From positions 1,178,001 through 1,242,000 of the forward strand of contig CM074147.1 in assembly GCA_037178625.1 (NCBI GenBank): a stretch of 64,000 bases of DNA, in the 5' to 3' direction. This stretch comes from Skeletonema tropicum (lineage: Eukaryota > Bacillariophyta > Thalassiosirophyceae > Thalassiosirales > Thalassiosiraceae). How positions within the stretch are numbered: the stretch's first letter is position 1; every line of letters begins with the position of its first letter. Below are positions 33,801-44,210 of this stretch, piece by piece. The position numbers and the translations under genes are program-made. Below the pieces are notes generated by a model. That model saw nothing but the letters and a program-made list of their open reading frames with translations. It was not told where the DNA came from and made no database searches.

Positions 33801-35298
33801 CTATTTTGGTAAATCTCGGAGAATCCATCCCAGAGTCTTGCACTCTTAGTAGTTCAGAATTGATAGCAGAAACACTCAGAATGTGCGAAGAACTTGGTGA
33901 CACATGGCTTAAAGAGGAGAAGTCAGATGACAAAACACTGAACAGAACCCTGCAATTCTATAGTGCGATTGTGCACGCATCCTTCATGTGCAAACCTTAT
34001 AGCGTGGTTGTCTACTATACCTGCAAGGCGGTGCAGCTGAGCTTACACAGGGGACTGTGTGAGCACAGCCTTCTAACCCTTGCTCAGTTCACATCAATTG
34101 CGACTACAGACGACAATGCTGAGCTGTGCTAGTAAGTCGCTTCCCAAATACAGGTTGCATTGCATTTTGCTCATTGTCTACTACTTTTTAAGTTTCTGAT
34201 CAATATTTTCTTCTTCTCTAATTACAGCCACGTTGCAAGGAATGCTTTGTACTTACACGACAGATTTGGCGTGGCAGCCCAGATACCTGAACTGTACACC
34301 TGCTTCTATGGTAGGATTGCTTGGCGTTTTGAGTCTTTTCGTGTTTGCGCAATGAACTTACGCCGAGGCTTTGAGACAGGGTTGTCAACTGGGAATAGTG
34401 ATGTGGGTCTACACTGTGCATTTCATGTGGTCAAATATGGTATCATCAGTGGTGCAAATTTGAAGTCTTTATTGAAGGAGATTGATTATTACCTGCACCT
34501 TTTGAAAACACACAAGAACGCGACTTTAGAGAATCTCATTCTCAATTCTCGTGAAACTGTGTCTTTATTGATCGACAATGGTGAGGCGACTGGTATTGAA
34601 GAAAAAGCTGTCTTTGGAGATTCCAGTGACAAAGGAAACAATATGTTTGATGCGTTGCTATTCTATCACCAATCATTCCGAGCCTACTGGTCAGGTTACA
34701 CCGATCGATGTCGGTATTACAGCGAGAAACATTTGTCTATTTCATCGCAAGAAGTGAGATTGATCAAAATGCAGGTGGAATTATATCATGGTAAGTAGGC
34801 CGACGATGTATTTCATGTCATATTCTTCTGATCTCATATTCTTTCGTCTCCCGCTTCTCACTCAAAAATGTAACAGGTCTCAATTCAGTTGATAAGTTGA
34901 GGATAAAATATTCGGTCAAATTTAAAGAAGTAGTTCGCAATTCTATCACAGCGATGAGAAAACTGGCTTTGAACTCCGACTGGAATTACACAAATAAGCT
35001 TGAATTGTTAGAGGCTGAACAGGAATGCTTGCGTGGCAACCATCACAATGCCTCAAGACTGTATGATGCCTCTATCATATCTGCTAGAAAATCTGGATTC
35101 ATACACGAGCAGGGATTGGCTTGTGAGAAGGCTGGCTTACATTACGAGAGGCGTGGAGTTAATGAAAAAGCGAAGGAGTACTTTCAGCAAGCCCGTGAGT
35201 GTTATGAAGAGTGGGGATCAAGTATGAAAGTGGATGCGATTCAGGCCAAGCTGGATAATTTACAAACTAGTCTCCACGCATTTCGTAGATCAGATTAG
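30893..35298 (+). CDS. STAND/AAA-type predicted ATPase with helical-repeat C-terminus, six exons, two frame slips in exon 1
   Basis: Exons: 30893-32391, 32477-33175, 33265-33670, 33753-34131, 34228-34790, 34877-35298. The introns are 82-96 bp with GT-AG ends and each is also present in the inverted copy where visible. Walker A GGFSGSGKS lies near 32010-32035; Walker B LFLDDVQWAD opens exon 2; then an AAA-like GNPFFLLKFMQSLKSRGLL helper region and a long TPR-like helical tail ending in FIHEQGLACEKAGLHYE repeats. This matches the predicted-ATPase architecture (COG3899-like) of signalling STAND proteins. The N-terminal RILYELFTHEEFP stretch recalls a kinase C-lobe remnant. Two extra bases break exon 1, near 31475 (SII|ARILYELF) and near 31905 (RT|DKLYGRDKEET). 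Function in diatoms unknown. Confidence 0.8.
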
Positions 35299-36130
35299 GG
35301 TTCAACTCCTCGGCGGTAATCACAAAATCAAATGCGATCAACACTGTACGCTCTGATGCTATTTTGCTTTGAGTATTCGGCAGTTGAAAGGAACTACTTG
35401 AAAACAGTCTAGCGCTGAATCTTAATGCAGTGCTCAGCTCGTTTGTACAGTAGTAGTGCATAACGCATGAAATTCGAGTTATTTTTCAACCCTCGCTAGC
35501 TCCAATGCACTAAATTTTTTTGCTGTTCTGAAGACTTCACTGCTGAGGTCCTCAATTATCTTGTGGTCGCCATACATTTGTTTGCTTCCTCCGTTACACT
35601 GAAAAGCAAGTATTCGATTTTTTCCAAAAGAGGAGTACCATAAGCAAAGAATCATCAAAGAACAAACTGTTCTTCAATCTTCAATCCCATAACAAACTTG
35701 GTCCGAGGCACGAAGCAAAGATTGCTAGCTAAATGAACACTCGGCTTCGGCAGAACGACGGATACGATACATGACAGCCTAAAAAATTCTCCATCGCATT
35801 AACGTGGCATAAGTAAGTAAGTAAGTAGTTTTGGCTGAGATGTTTTGGTGTTAGTTGGCTGGATCATCGCGTGTTCACGTGTGTCTCCAGAAGTTCAACT
35901 TTACTTCATATATCTGTCTACGTCATGTACTATACCTACTTACGTCATTATGTCATTCTGTTCACGTGAAAGGAAAGATCAAAGCAAATCACGCACAACA
36001 AAAAATCACAGAAATTCCCCACACACATCTCAATCCATTCCATCAAGATCTCGGCACAACATCATAGTATTATTGTTATCAACTGATCTCAAGGAAAAAA
36101 TACAGAACTGTTAGTGCTGCTGCAGCAGAT
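35299..36130. other. Intergenic, no feature seen
   Basis: A/T-rich sequence between the ATPase gene and the methyltransferase-like gene, including a short GTAA tetramer run at about 35812-35826 (TAAGTAAGTAAGTAAGTAG). No coding or RNA gene is supported. Confidence 0.5.
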
Positions 36131-37174
36131 ATGAAGGAGGACGATGACGATTCGTCACCACAGCAGTGCGTTTTCATAGACAAAAATGGGTCCTTGCCAC
36201 CTGCTCCATTGCCGTCAATAATACCGTCCAATAAAGGAAGCACCCGTGCACTCTCCAGACGAAATCGTGTCTATGTCTACCGTGACTTTATTCTCTCTAC
36301 ATTTCCGCATTTGGAATCCTCGTCGTCGTCGTGGGATTATGCAGCATGCAATATCTTAGACGTGGCCGGGGGCCGTGGCGATCTCTCATGGATACTCAAC
36401 AATATTGATGGGATGAACTCCATAATTGCCGATCCACGAATTCCAAATCACAAATCATTAATTAAATCAACTGAATTTCTACTTGCTCATCCGGAAGAGG
36501 CTGCGGTTCGTGCGGTGGAGGGGGTACCAACTCATCAACCATTGGCGAAATTATTACCGAGATTGGTCGAGAGGAAGAAGAAGAATTGTGATGCTGGACA
36601 GTATGATTTGTCTAGTCCGTTTCATTTGAGGATGCATGTGGATGAGAATTTGGTTAAGACGGTCAAGAGCTTATGTGGCAGTGATGAGCGTTCAGATCAG
36701 GAGAGGATGAGTATTTGGGATGAGTACTGGCAACAAGAGACAAGCAGAATTGAATCCAACAAAGCAGTCTACGGTGGTACACCATCAACTACCACTGTCC
36801 AAAGCCACCCACAAAAGGAGGAGAATGATGGTGGTTCTCAAAATCAAAAGCATAAAATTACTGATTCAAGAAACGCATATGATGTGATTCGATCGTTGGA
36901 TTTTGTGGCTGGGTTTCATCCTGATCAAGCAACTGAAGCCGCCGTTGATTTGGCTCTCTTCCTGAGGATTCCATGGGCGGTCGTCCCCTGCTGTGTCTTC
37001 CCAAGTACCTTCCCCAATCGTCAACTTAACGGCAGTAGAGTCAAGAACCACTCTCAACTTATTGAATATTTGTGTACGAAGCATCATGCTATACGAAAGA
37101 GCACATTGTCATTTGTTGAAACTGCGACAAAAAAGAATGTTGTATTGTACATGCTGAGAGAAGATTACGAGTAA
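36131..37174 (+). CDS. SAM-dependent methyltransferase-like protein
   Basis: Intact 347-codon frame. NILDVAGGRGDLSWIL (residues 74-89) is a Rossmann motif I for S-adenosylmethionine binding, followed by NSIIADPRI (a motif II-like acidic strand end). Later DFVAGFHPDQATEAAVDLAL and IPWAVVPCCVFPSTFPNR form a second conserved half, with a Cys-Cys pair. A Gln/Lys-rich insert (residues about 200-250) splits the domain. Substrate not identifiable; the HPDQAT and PCCVFP motifs recall small eukaryotic RNA/protein methyltransferase families, but I cannot name one. Ends at TAA 37174. Confidence 0.7.
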   Translation: MKEDDDDSSPQQCVFIDKNGSLPPAPLPSIIPSNKGSTRALSRRNRVYVYRDFILSTFPHLESSSSSWDYAACNILDVAGGRGDLSWILNNIDGMNSIIADPRIPNHKSLIKSTEFLLAHPEEAAVRAVEGVPTHQPLAKLLPRLVERKKKNCDAGQYDLSSPFHLRMHVDENLVKTVKSLCGSDERSDQERMSIWDEYWQQETSRIESNKAVYGGTPSTTTVQSHPQKEENDGGSQNQKHKITDSRNAYDVIRSLDFVAGFHPDQATEAAVDLALFLRIPWAVVPCCVFPSTFPNRQLNGSRVKNHSQLIEYLCTKHHAIRKSTLSFVETATKKNVVLYMLREDYE

Positions 37175-37298
37175 TTGGGCATTGTTTCATCGATAAATCG
37201 GAAGCTTGGTCTAGCTCATCAAGATGGACCTTATTAAGAACAGGGGCATAGCCCAGATTCTTCGCCTTCTTTCCTTACTTAAACTTATGCACTACTTC

Positions 37299-37751
37299 TT
37301 ATTTTACATGCACTTCGCTTCCACTCGCCCGTGATTCGAAAGGAGACTTGATATTAACAAAACACTCATCAATCCTCTCTCTATCAGTCTGTATGCATAC
37401 ATGTTTTCTTCCCTTGACAGGTGATGGAGTACATACCTTCTTCTTTCGCTCTCTAACAACCTCATTTTCACCACCTGTCACTTTGACGATCGGATTTGCA
37501 AATAAAGAATTACCACCAATTAATCTCCTATCAACCTGAATAGTAGCATTAGATGCTGGGTGACAGCGGAAAAGAGAATTCTGAGTTTTGGGAGTGCTGA
37601 AAATGCTTCGTCGAACAACTCGAGTGTCCACCATGATATTATTTCCTTTGCATCCATTATAAGTCGTTAGAACTTTGATCGGTTTATCTGGTGGTTTCTT
37701 TCGTTGCGGCATATCAAATGGAGACGAAAGAACTAGCCGACTAGCCGACAT
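37299..37751 (-). CDS. Small basic protein, unknown
   Basis: Intact 150-codon frame with SPFDMPQRKKPPDKP near the start, a SIFSTPKTQNSLF segment, and a KKVCTPSPVKGRK cluster holding TP/SP sites next to basic residues, typical of CDK-type phosphosites. The C-terminal SPFESRASGS echoes the N-terminal SPFDMP. It is divergent from the MYND gene, with about 200 bp between starts and a TTTTTGGCGCG site at 37831-37841. No domain recognised; cell-cycle linkage is only suggested by these sites. Confidence 0.5.
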   Translation of the reverse strand: MSASRLVLSSPFDMPQRKKPPDKPIKVLTTYNGCKGNNIMVDTRVVRRSIFSTPKTQNSLFRCHPASNATIQVDRRLIGGNSLFANPIVKVTGGENEVVRERKKKVCTPSPVKGRKHVCIQTDRERIDECFVNIKSPFESRASGSEVHVK

Positions 37752-37830
37752 GCTCGAATGAGAATGACAGGAGAACAGAAGACAGAAGATTGCTCTGCTT
37801 TGATTTCAGTCGCATGCGTAAAGAGGTTAA

Positions 37831-37841
37831 TTTTTGGCGCG
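37831..37841. promoter_or_regulatory. E2F-like site TTTTTGGCGCG
   Basis: Matches the E2F/DP consensus (TTTSSCGC). It lies between divergent starts at 37751 (-) and 37953 (+), about 110 bp before the MYND gene ATG. A matching TTTTGGCGCGC is at 39965-39975, about 145 bp before the truncated paralog's ATG. Confidence 0.4.
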
Positions 37842-37952
37842 CCCCATCACTCAGCACTCAGCACAATTGTGGTTGATGTTGCTTTCTACGCTCCACGTGC
37901 GTTGTGATAGCACGTACTTAGCAGTTGATAGAATCAAACAACTTTTGCCAAC

Positions 37953-39544
37953 ATGATGATGGGATTTTCTGGCTTATGCATTGGAGAAGTGATTGACAAT
38001 GATGATCCTACACCTGCAGACATCGGCAGATTTATACCTCAATCAAAGCTCCAGGCGTGGTGGGCGGATATGCAAAGAAAATATCCTCAAATCTTCCCAG
38101 CGTCAGATCCTTGTCCTGATAGGCAGTGGCCCAAAGATACCAAGATCAGAACGTACTTTGATGATGATCGGAGTAAAGAGATGAACGCCATTATCCTTGG
38201 ATCGAAGATGACAGTTGAGCAATATTCACCGACGGGAGAGGAATATCCAATGTACGTCGTTCGCTGCCCACCCAGCTGTAGAGAACTATCGTATATTCAC
38301 TTGACTGCTGTTCACGAAGAAGATGGGTGGAAGGTCGTTGAAGAAGGACCTTCCCGTCGAGGGAATACGTCCCTGCCATCACCAGAAGTGATCAAAATTA
38401 TCGCACTTGAATACAACTATGAGGAGCGTAGGGACGAGGCATCCAGCACATTATTCTTCAAAGACACGACCACAACCCATAATCCAACACTAATCAATGT
38501 TTTCTATACCACCGGCGGCGTTATGACGAAACTCAGTCACCCAAGAAGTGGATACAATCAACTTTGGCGAACAAATGCATATGATTCTGTAGCTTCTCTT
38601 GCTGCAATCTTTGAGAATCCTAGAGTGCACACAGGAAAGGGATATCGTAGTGCTGGCAATGCAGTCAGGGGTTGTATAAAGTGCGGCGAAGAGAAGAAGC
38701 GTGGCGAGTTTAGCAATAATCAATGGCGGAAAGGGCAGGGCGAATCAAAGTGTAACAGTTGCGTGCAGAGCCAACGTCAGAGGAGAAACCCTATACTTAA
38801 TTCCTTAAGAGGCGAACCGAACGAGATCGAACTGGGAGACTATCATAGATTCGATTAAGTGTGATGCTACAGGTTGTAGTAATACATCGCCAGCCATTCG
38901 GTGCGATACGTGCTGTATGGTGTACTATTGCTCTGAGACATGTCGCCGTCGTCATCAGCGTGAACATTCCCAAGAGTGTATGGATGTTGACGAGATGCGT
39001 TCGCGGGTTCAAATGAGTGGCGCCGATCCGAATCTGAGATCAGGACTGTGCAACGCCAGCCCCTCTACCCTGTCTCTCATGAGTGGAACGAGCAATGGCC
39101 ACTCAACTCTCGGGTGATCGATCGGTAGAGTCTTTGCTTTTGCAGGCGGAATATCTACATCAAGCAAATAAAAATTGGGAACAAGCTCTCGATCTTTACC
39201 GAAGTATAATGATGGCATCCTATGAGGAGGAGGACCACGCTGACATGGCAACACCTTCTCAGTGGCGACAGGTTTACATGGGCTTTAGCCGATGTTTCTT
39301 TGAGATGAAATTGTATGACAAATGCATTTCGGCTGGGACTGCTGCATTGGAAATGAATCGACACTTTCCGCAGGTGCACAGGTTTGTAGCGTTGGCCCAT
39401 GACAAGAAGGGGGATCATGCTGAGGCGAGAAAGTTAATGAAGCAGGCAGTCCTGTACGAAGCACCATGGTGTGATGAGACAGCACAGTCTAACAAAAACC
39501 TGTTGGCGGTGTCAATGTCAATTGATCAGAATGTTTCTACTTAG
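37953..39544 (+). CDS. Stc1-like + MYND zinc finger + TPR protein (two frame slips)
   Basis: The N-terminal 301 codons (37953-38858) start MMMGFSGL and include DDPTPADIGRFIPQ, LQAWWADMQRKYPQIFP, and near the end an Stc1-like zinc module, CIKCGEEKKRGEFSNNQW...CNSC. An extra base near 38838 then switches frame: WETIIDSIKCDATGC leads into a MYND finger, CDATGC...CDTCCMVYYCSETC...HQREHSQEC (about 38867-38980). A second slip near 39105 leads to TPR-like helices (LLQAEYLHQANKNWEQALDLYR; GFSRCFFEMKLYDKCISAGTAAL) ending at 39544. MYND fingers bind proline-rich partners; Stc1 links RNAi to chromatin in fission yeast. A chromatin role here is inference. Confidence 0.75.
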
Positions 39545-39653
39545 AAGAAGCAGAAGAGATGACGGGATTGGGGGGATAAGGGGCAAGGGTGACGGTGCTG
39601 TAGCATTATTAATCATCTATTAGCGTTTTTCAATTTAGGGAAGCCCTATGCCT

Positions 39654-39732
39654 ATCTTACTAGAGATTGAATGCCATCCAAATTCATATTGCTGAAGTCA
39701 AAGTCTCCATCGTCATCTCCTTGAAATATGCC
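39654..39732 (-). pseudogene. Remnant of the acidic gene's 3' end
   Basis: CTAGAGATTGAATGCCATCC, then TTGCTGAAGTCAAAGTCTCC and ATCGTCATCTCC match the last codons of the acidic gene at 40748-40820 (peptide end DLDFSNLKLDGIQSLGR). It follows the full MYND gene as the real acidic gene follows the truncated MYND paralog. Confidence 0.8.
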
Positions 39733-39777
39733 CGTGAGAATCAAGATGACCAAAGTACTAATTCAGAAAGGTGAGAC

Positions 39778-39848
39778 GAGCTCTCTCTCTCTCTCCTCCC
39801 TCTCTCCCTCCCTCCCTCCCTCCCTCCCTCCTTCCCTCTCTCTAGAGA
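39778..39848. repeat. CT/CCCT microsatellite
   Basis: A run of CT dinucleotides followed by repeated CCCT tetramers, in the upstream region of the truncated MYND-family paralog. Confidence 0.95.
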
Positions 39849-40119
39849 GAGTAGAGCATGCGCTGCCTGGGGAGCTGAAAGAGATAGGGTAGGAGTAAGT
39901 GGCACCTTATCCTCGCAGCTAGCACGTACGTGCATAGCACGGTCGGCATGCATGTTGAAGTTCATTTTGGCGCGCTCCATCTCCAACAATCGCCAAAGAT
40001 TTTGTCATCATTGAGACATCATGCAAAATGTTTCGTTGATTGATAATAAGTAAGTATCCGATCGCTCTGACGTTACGGCCTGCTACAGTAGCTAGCAGCA
40101 CTGTTTCCATATTGCCAAC

Positions 40120-40548
40120 ATGATGGGATTTACCGGCTTCGGAATGGGAATGGGAGGGTTTGAGATGGATAACGACGATCCTACACCTGAAGACATCGGC
40201 ATATTTATTCCACAGGAGGAGCTGCAGGCGTGGTGGGCGGATATGCAAAGAAAATATCCTCAAATCTTCCCAGCTTCCGATCCTTGTCCTGATAGACAGT
40301 GGCCCAAAGACACCAAGGTCAGAACTTATTTTGATGGTGATCGAAGTAAGGAGATGAACGCCATTATTGTCGGATCGAAGATGACAAAAGAACCCTTGTC
40401 ACCACGTGGAGAGGTATATCCGAAGTACGTCGTTCGATGTCCCCCTAGCTCTAGCGAACTATCGTATATTCACTTGACTGAAGCTCACGAAGAAGGTGGG
40501 TGGGAGGTTGTTGAAGAAGGATCAACCGATTACGATAACGTAGATTGA
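40120..40548 (+). CDS. Truncated paralog of the MYND gene N-terminus
   Basis: Intact 142-codon frame. It matches the first ~135 codons of the MYND gene (DDPTP[AE]DIG, LQAWWADMQRKYPQIFPASDP, MNAII[LV]GSKMT, ELSYIHLT) at about 80% identity, then ends STDYDNVD and stops before the Stc1, MYND and TPR parts. The frame is clean while the parent's is not. It could encode a stand-alone N-terminal domain or be a truncated relic. It is preceded by TTTTGGCGCGC at 39965-39975. Confidence 0.65.
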   Translation: MMGFTGFGMGMGGFEMDNDDPTPEDIGIFIPQEELQAWWADMQRKYPQIFPASDPCPDRQWPKDTKVRTYFDGDRSKEMNAIIVGSKMTKEPLSPRGEVYPKYVVRCPPSSSELSYIHLTEAHEEGGWEVVEEGSTDYDNVD

Positions 40549-40741
40549 AGTTGATAAGTTTTGAGGAAAGGAGTATGTATTTGCCATGACCATATTATAA
40601 TGTAATATAAAGTGATCAAAATTATGTGTGTTGTTAGTTGGGATCAAAATTATCTTCATAGTCAGTTGGAACAAGGTCGAGAGGGAAAGGTGATTGTGCT
40701 TTAGCTCGCAAAGACTAATAGCAAAAGACAAGTCCCTTTAT

Positions 40742-42730
40742 CTATCTTCCTAGAGATTGAATGCCATCCAATTTCAGATTGCTAAAGTCCAAGTCTCCAT
40801 CGTCATCGTCGTCATCTCCGTCAAATACACTCAAAAGTCTGTCAAACCATTGCGTTCCCTGCTCCCATTTATCCTTTATAAATTTGAACACCTTTTTCGC
40901 CTTTTCAGACTTGACTAATTCAAGTGCCTTACCTGCATCATCGTCATCCTCTTCTTCTTGTAGAAGAGTTGGCTTTTACCACTTCTTCTTCATTGCCATT
41001 AACAAGACTCTGAAATAAAGCATCAACGTCGTCGTCATCCTCATCATCCTCATCCCCAAATAATCCCAACTGAGGCAAAGCCTTCTTCACAGGCGTCGCA
41101 ATCTTATCAAACTTTAACTTGATTGCCCCTCCCAAACTCTTGGCTTTCTTTGTAATAATTTTCAATGCCTGACCCACGAGCACATCCTGCATAGAAGACC
41201 CATCAGCACCTACGTCAAGTTCATCGGGCACTTCGACACTTTCGAATAATTTGTCGACATCGTCAAGTACCAGTGACGAATTCGCGGTTGGCATCTTTGT
41301 TATTGGAGGATGGCGGGGGCGATGATGATGATAAAGTGGTGGGAGGTAGTGGATCGTCAGTATTGGATTTTAATCTTGTCTTCAACAACCACTGTCGTCT
41401 CCGTATCGGGAGATGATTCTGTAGAACTTTGTGTCGACTCGGGCGACTGGTGCATCTTCATTCATAACGGATTGGTGTGTCAGTCATTATCATCATCAAT
41501 AACATTGTTGTTTGTATCGTCCTCGGGCTTCACTTCTTGCGGCACTTCGTCAAATTCATCTATTACCCCATCATCTGTTTCATCTTTTGTTGCCACAGTC
41601 ATACCGGGATCTTCAATATCCACATCAGTAGTGTCAGTAGATTCTTCCTCCATACCGTCTGGAGAATCTTCCACAGTTGATGTTTCCTGCATGCAAAGGT
41701 TTACCCTCTTCGTCGTCACCTTCTTCTTTGTCATCTTCCCCTGATGACTCAATGTCCGACTCATCATCTACTGTTGGTTCTTCTTCCACTTTCTCGGCAC
41801 TTGTCTCCAAGTCTACATCATTGTCATCATTACCAGGTTCAGGAAGTGGCCCCGTCGGTGGTGCAACAGTGTTGTGAGACTCAACTGCAGGTACCATAAT
41901 ATCATTATCGCCATGGCTTTCCTCCTCCTCCTCTGATTGTGGACTTTTCTCCTCAATGTTTTCTGTGTCTTCATTATCATTTCGTTGTTCTTCTTCTTCG
42001 ATTGTGACTGCAGTTTCTGAATCAGATAATTCAGCATCTGTATCATCTCATTATTTGAAGTACCGTCCACTGCAGTATTTCCGTCCTCGGCTTCGACTTC
42101 GACTTCCACCTCGTGCTCTGACACAGCCACTTCCACTACATCATCATTATTGTCGTCGTCATCATCATCCACTTTGTCAACCAAATCACCCTCTACGACT
42201 GCATCTTCTTCAATTGCACCAACTTCTGCAATATTATTATTTTTTGTTGCGTCTTCCTCCTCCTTTGTATTGCCAACAACAGTTAGTTCATCTTGTTCAG
42301 ACAAAGTTTCAGTTTCAATAGCAACTGCTACCTCTCCTCCCTCCCCTCTTTCCTCCCCTTCTGTTGCGGTGCTATTATGATCAGTCTTTCCCTCCTCTAC
42401 TTTGTCAACAACTCCATCATAATTAATGCGTAACTGTGGAATAAGTAGCAATTCCTCCATCTGCCCCTTGCTATACGGTGGAATGGCCGGTTTGAAATCA
42501 TATACCACCCACTGCTGCTCACCTCCCTCTTCAGATTGTCGACGTCGTTGCTGTAACAGCACATCACCACCTTGGTCAATGGTGGTGATGAGTGGATGAT
42601 GATGTCTTTGAGCATGAGTGGTAATGAGTGTTGTTAGTAGGATTAGAGGTTGAAGTTGTTGATGGTGAATTGAAGGTGGTGGCTGTCTCCTCCGCCGCTT
42701 CTTCTTATGAAGGGGATTGTAGAGCTGCAT
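40742..42730 (-). CDS. Highly acidic low-complexity protein, several frame slips
   Basis: Reading from ATG 42730 (MQLYNPLHKKKRRRRQ), a basic stretch precedes a hydrophobic LQPLILLTTLITTHAQ that could be a signal peptide, then WVVYDFKPAIPPYSKGQMEE, an LRINYDG segment and very long Glu/Asp/Val tracts. The frame changes near 42060, 41700, 41290-41480 and 41000, yet composition stays acidic in successive frames. The last 200 codons are ordered: DDVDKLFESVEVPDELDVG, QALKIITKKAKSLGGAIK, ALELVKSEKAKKVFKFIKDK and DLDFSNLKLDGIQSLGR with stop at 40742. It could be two genes (break about 41300). Function unknown; acidic secreted proteins in diatoms can bind cations or silica matrix (speculative). Confidence 0.5.
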
Positions 42731-43083
42731 TATTGTTGTTGGGGTGATGAATTCATGGAGCTTGGGTGTTGGTAGGGAAGGGCTTGGTTACGACATGGTT
42801 GGGGTCAGCTTGTGGCTGTGGCTTGTGGCTTTCGGTTTGTTGAGCTGGAACTCTGAGCCCGCCAAAAAATCTTTCGCGGAACGAAAAAAGGCGCCAAAAA
42901 ACCTACCGCCATGGCCCATGGCCCATGGCCGGTGTGCATGCATTGTTGTAGCGTAGTGTTTGCCAGGTAAGAGCGAGAGGGTGGGCGAGTCGATCGAGTA
43001 ATGCTGGTGGCGGTGTTCGGTGTTCGGTGTTCGGTTGTTGATCAGCAGGATCGATTTCTTCGCTGGCAATTGAGACTGACCTT
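42731..43083. promoter_or_regulatory. Divergent region with E2F-like GCGCCAAAA sites
   Basis: CCCGCCAAAAAA (about 42859) and GGCGCCAAAAAA (about 42890) fit the reverse E2F consensus. They are followed by CCATGGCC repeats (42909-42932). From about 43000 the sequence (GTGTTCGGTTGTTGATCAG) resembles the leader of LRR-B copy 2, marking where that gene's 5' part was deleted. Confidence 0.4.
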
Positions 43084-44210
43084 ATGGACAATAATTTTGT
43101 TGACTTGGGGATTTTTCTTAGGAACAATTTTAGACTTGAATATCTTCGTCTCCAAAATGTTGATATTGGTGGGATCGAACGCTCACAGTACCTTACTTTG
43201 GGATCATTGTCAATCAAATGGCTCCATTTCGAAGGAAACAATCTAGATGATGCTGGATTTGCCGTTATTGCTGCAGCAATGAGCAAGCAAACTCAGTTAC
43301 AAAGATTGGTTATTAGGTCCAATTCCATTGGAGCACCCAGTTTCAAGACACTAGGAGCAATGACAAGTGCCTTTCCAAGGCTTGACCATCTTAATATTTC
43401 AAACAATAACATTGATGATACTGGGCTGAAGGCATTGATAGGAGGGCTGGCCAGTAATAGAAGCCTTGTAGAGTTGAATCTCTCCGGAAACCGGTTGATC
43501 ACGGCAGAGGGACTCAGAACTCTCTCGTCTCTATTTCCATTCTGAAAGTTGCAAGTTGGAGGATCTGAAACTTGAAGATATGAATATTGGTGATGATGGA
43601 GCAGAGGCTTTAGCAGATGCACTCGTAGGCAATAAGTCGTTGAAGCACGTATGCCTTAACACCAATGCAATCTATTCAGCAGGGTGGTCTGCTTTCTCAA
43701 GGCTTCTTTGTGATCCTTCTAGCATCAACAATACTTACCTGTCAAATCGCACTCTCGAGAGCATCGGCAACGACCCTTACACTTACTATCAGAGTGATCG
43801 GGATGTTAGAAAATATCTTGGCTGGAATAGAGATAAATCTCACCGTTCGCTGCCATCCCAATCGAGATGTAATCGCCCTGTACCCAAACCTCAAATGCGC
43901 AAGATATTGTACATCCATCGTGATCTTAATCTGGAGCCCTTTTTCCAATACAAACTGAAGTTCCTTCCTATTGTAGTTGGCTGGCTGCAAAGCTCCGCGA
44001 CGTACTTGGACTGATAATGAGAATCCAAATATTGAATGTAGACAGCTCGCTGCCATGTATAAGTTCATACGTAGCAAGCCGCAGTTGGTTTTTGATGGAT
44101 ACTGGGCTCATACTTTGAAGGAGACTCGTGAGAAGAAAAGGAAACTTCTATTGCAGCTTGACACATTGAACGAGACAGAGAAGAATGCTCTGAAAAGAGT
44201 CAGGCGTTAG
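43084..44210 (+). pseudogene. LRR-B copy 1: N-terminally deleted and frameshifted
   Basis: Aligns with LRR-B copy 2 from its residue ~113 onward (DNNFVDLGIFLRNN); about 110 N-terminal codons are missing and the leader is fused to mid-gene. LRRs are clear: LDHLNISNNNIDDTGLKALIGGL, LVELNLSGNRLITAEGL. An extra T in CTATTTCCATTCTG near 43529 breaks the frame; the next segment runs LKLEDMNIGDDGAEALADAL through GWSAFSRLLCDPSSINNTY to 44014, and a deletion near 43990-44020 puts the tail (RQLAAMYKFIRSKPQLVFDG ... RKLLLQLDTLNE) in the third frame. Confidence 0.8.

Noticed and set aside
39741..39989. 82-codon minus frame across the CT microsatellite
   Set aside because: Its reading is generated by the repeat itself (Arg/Glu/Gly runs).
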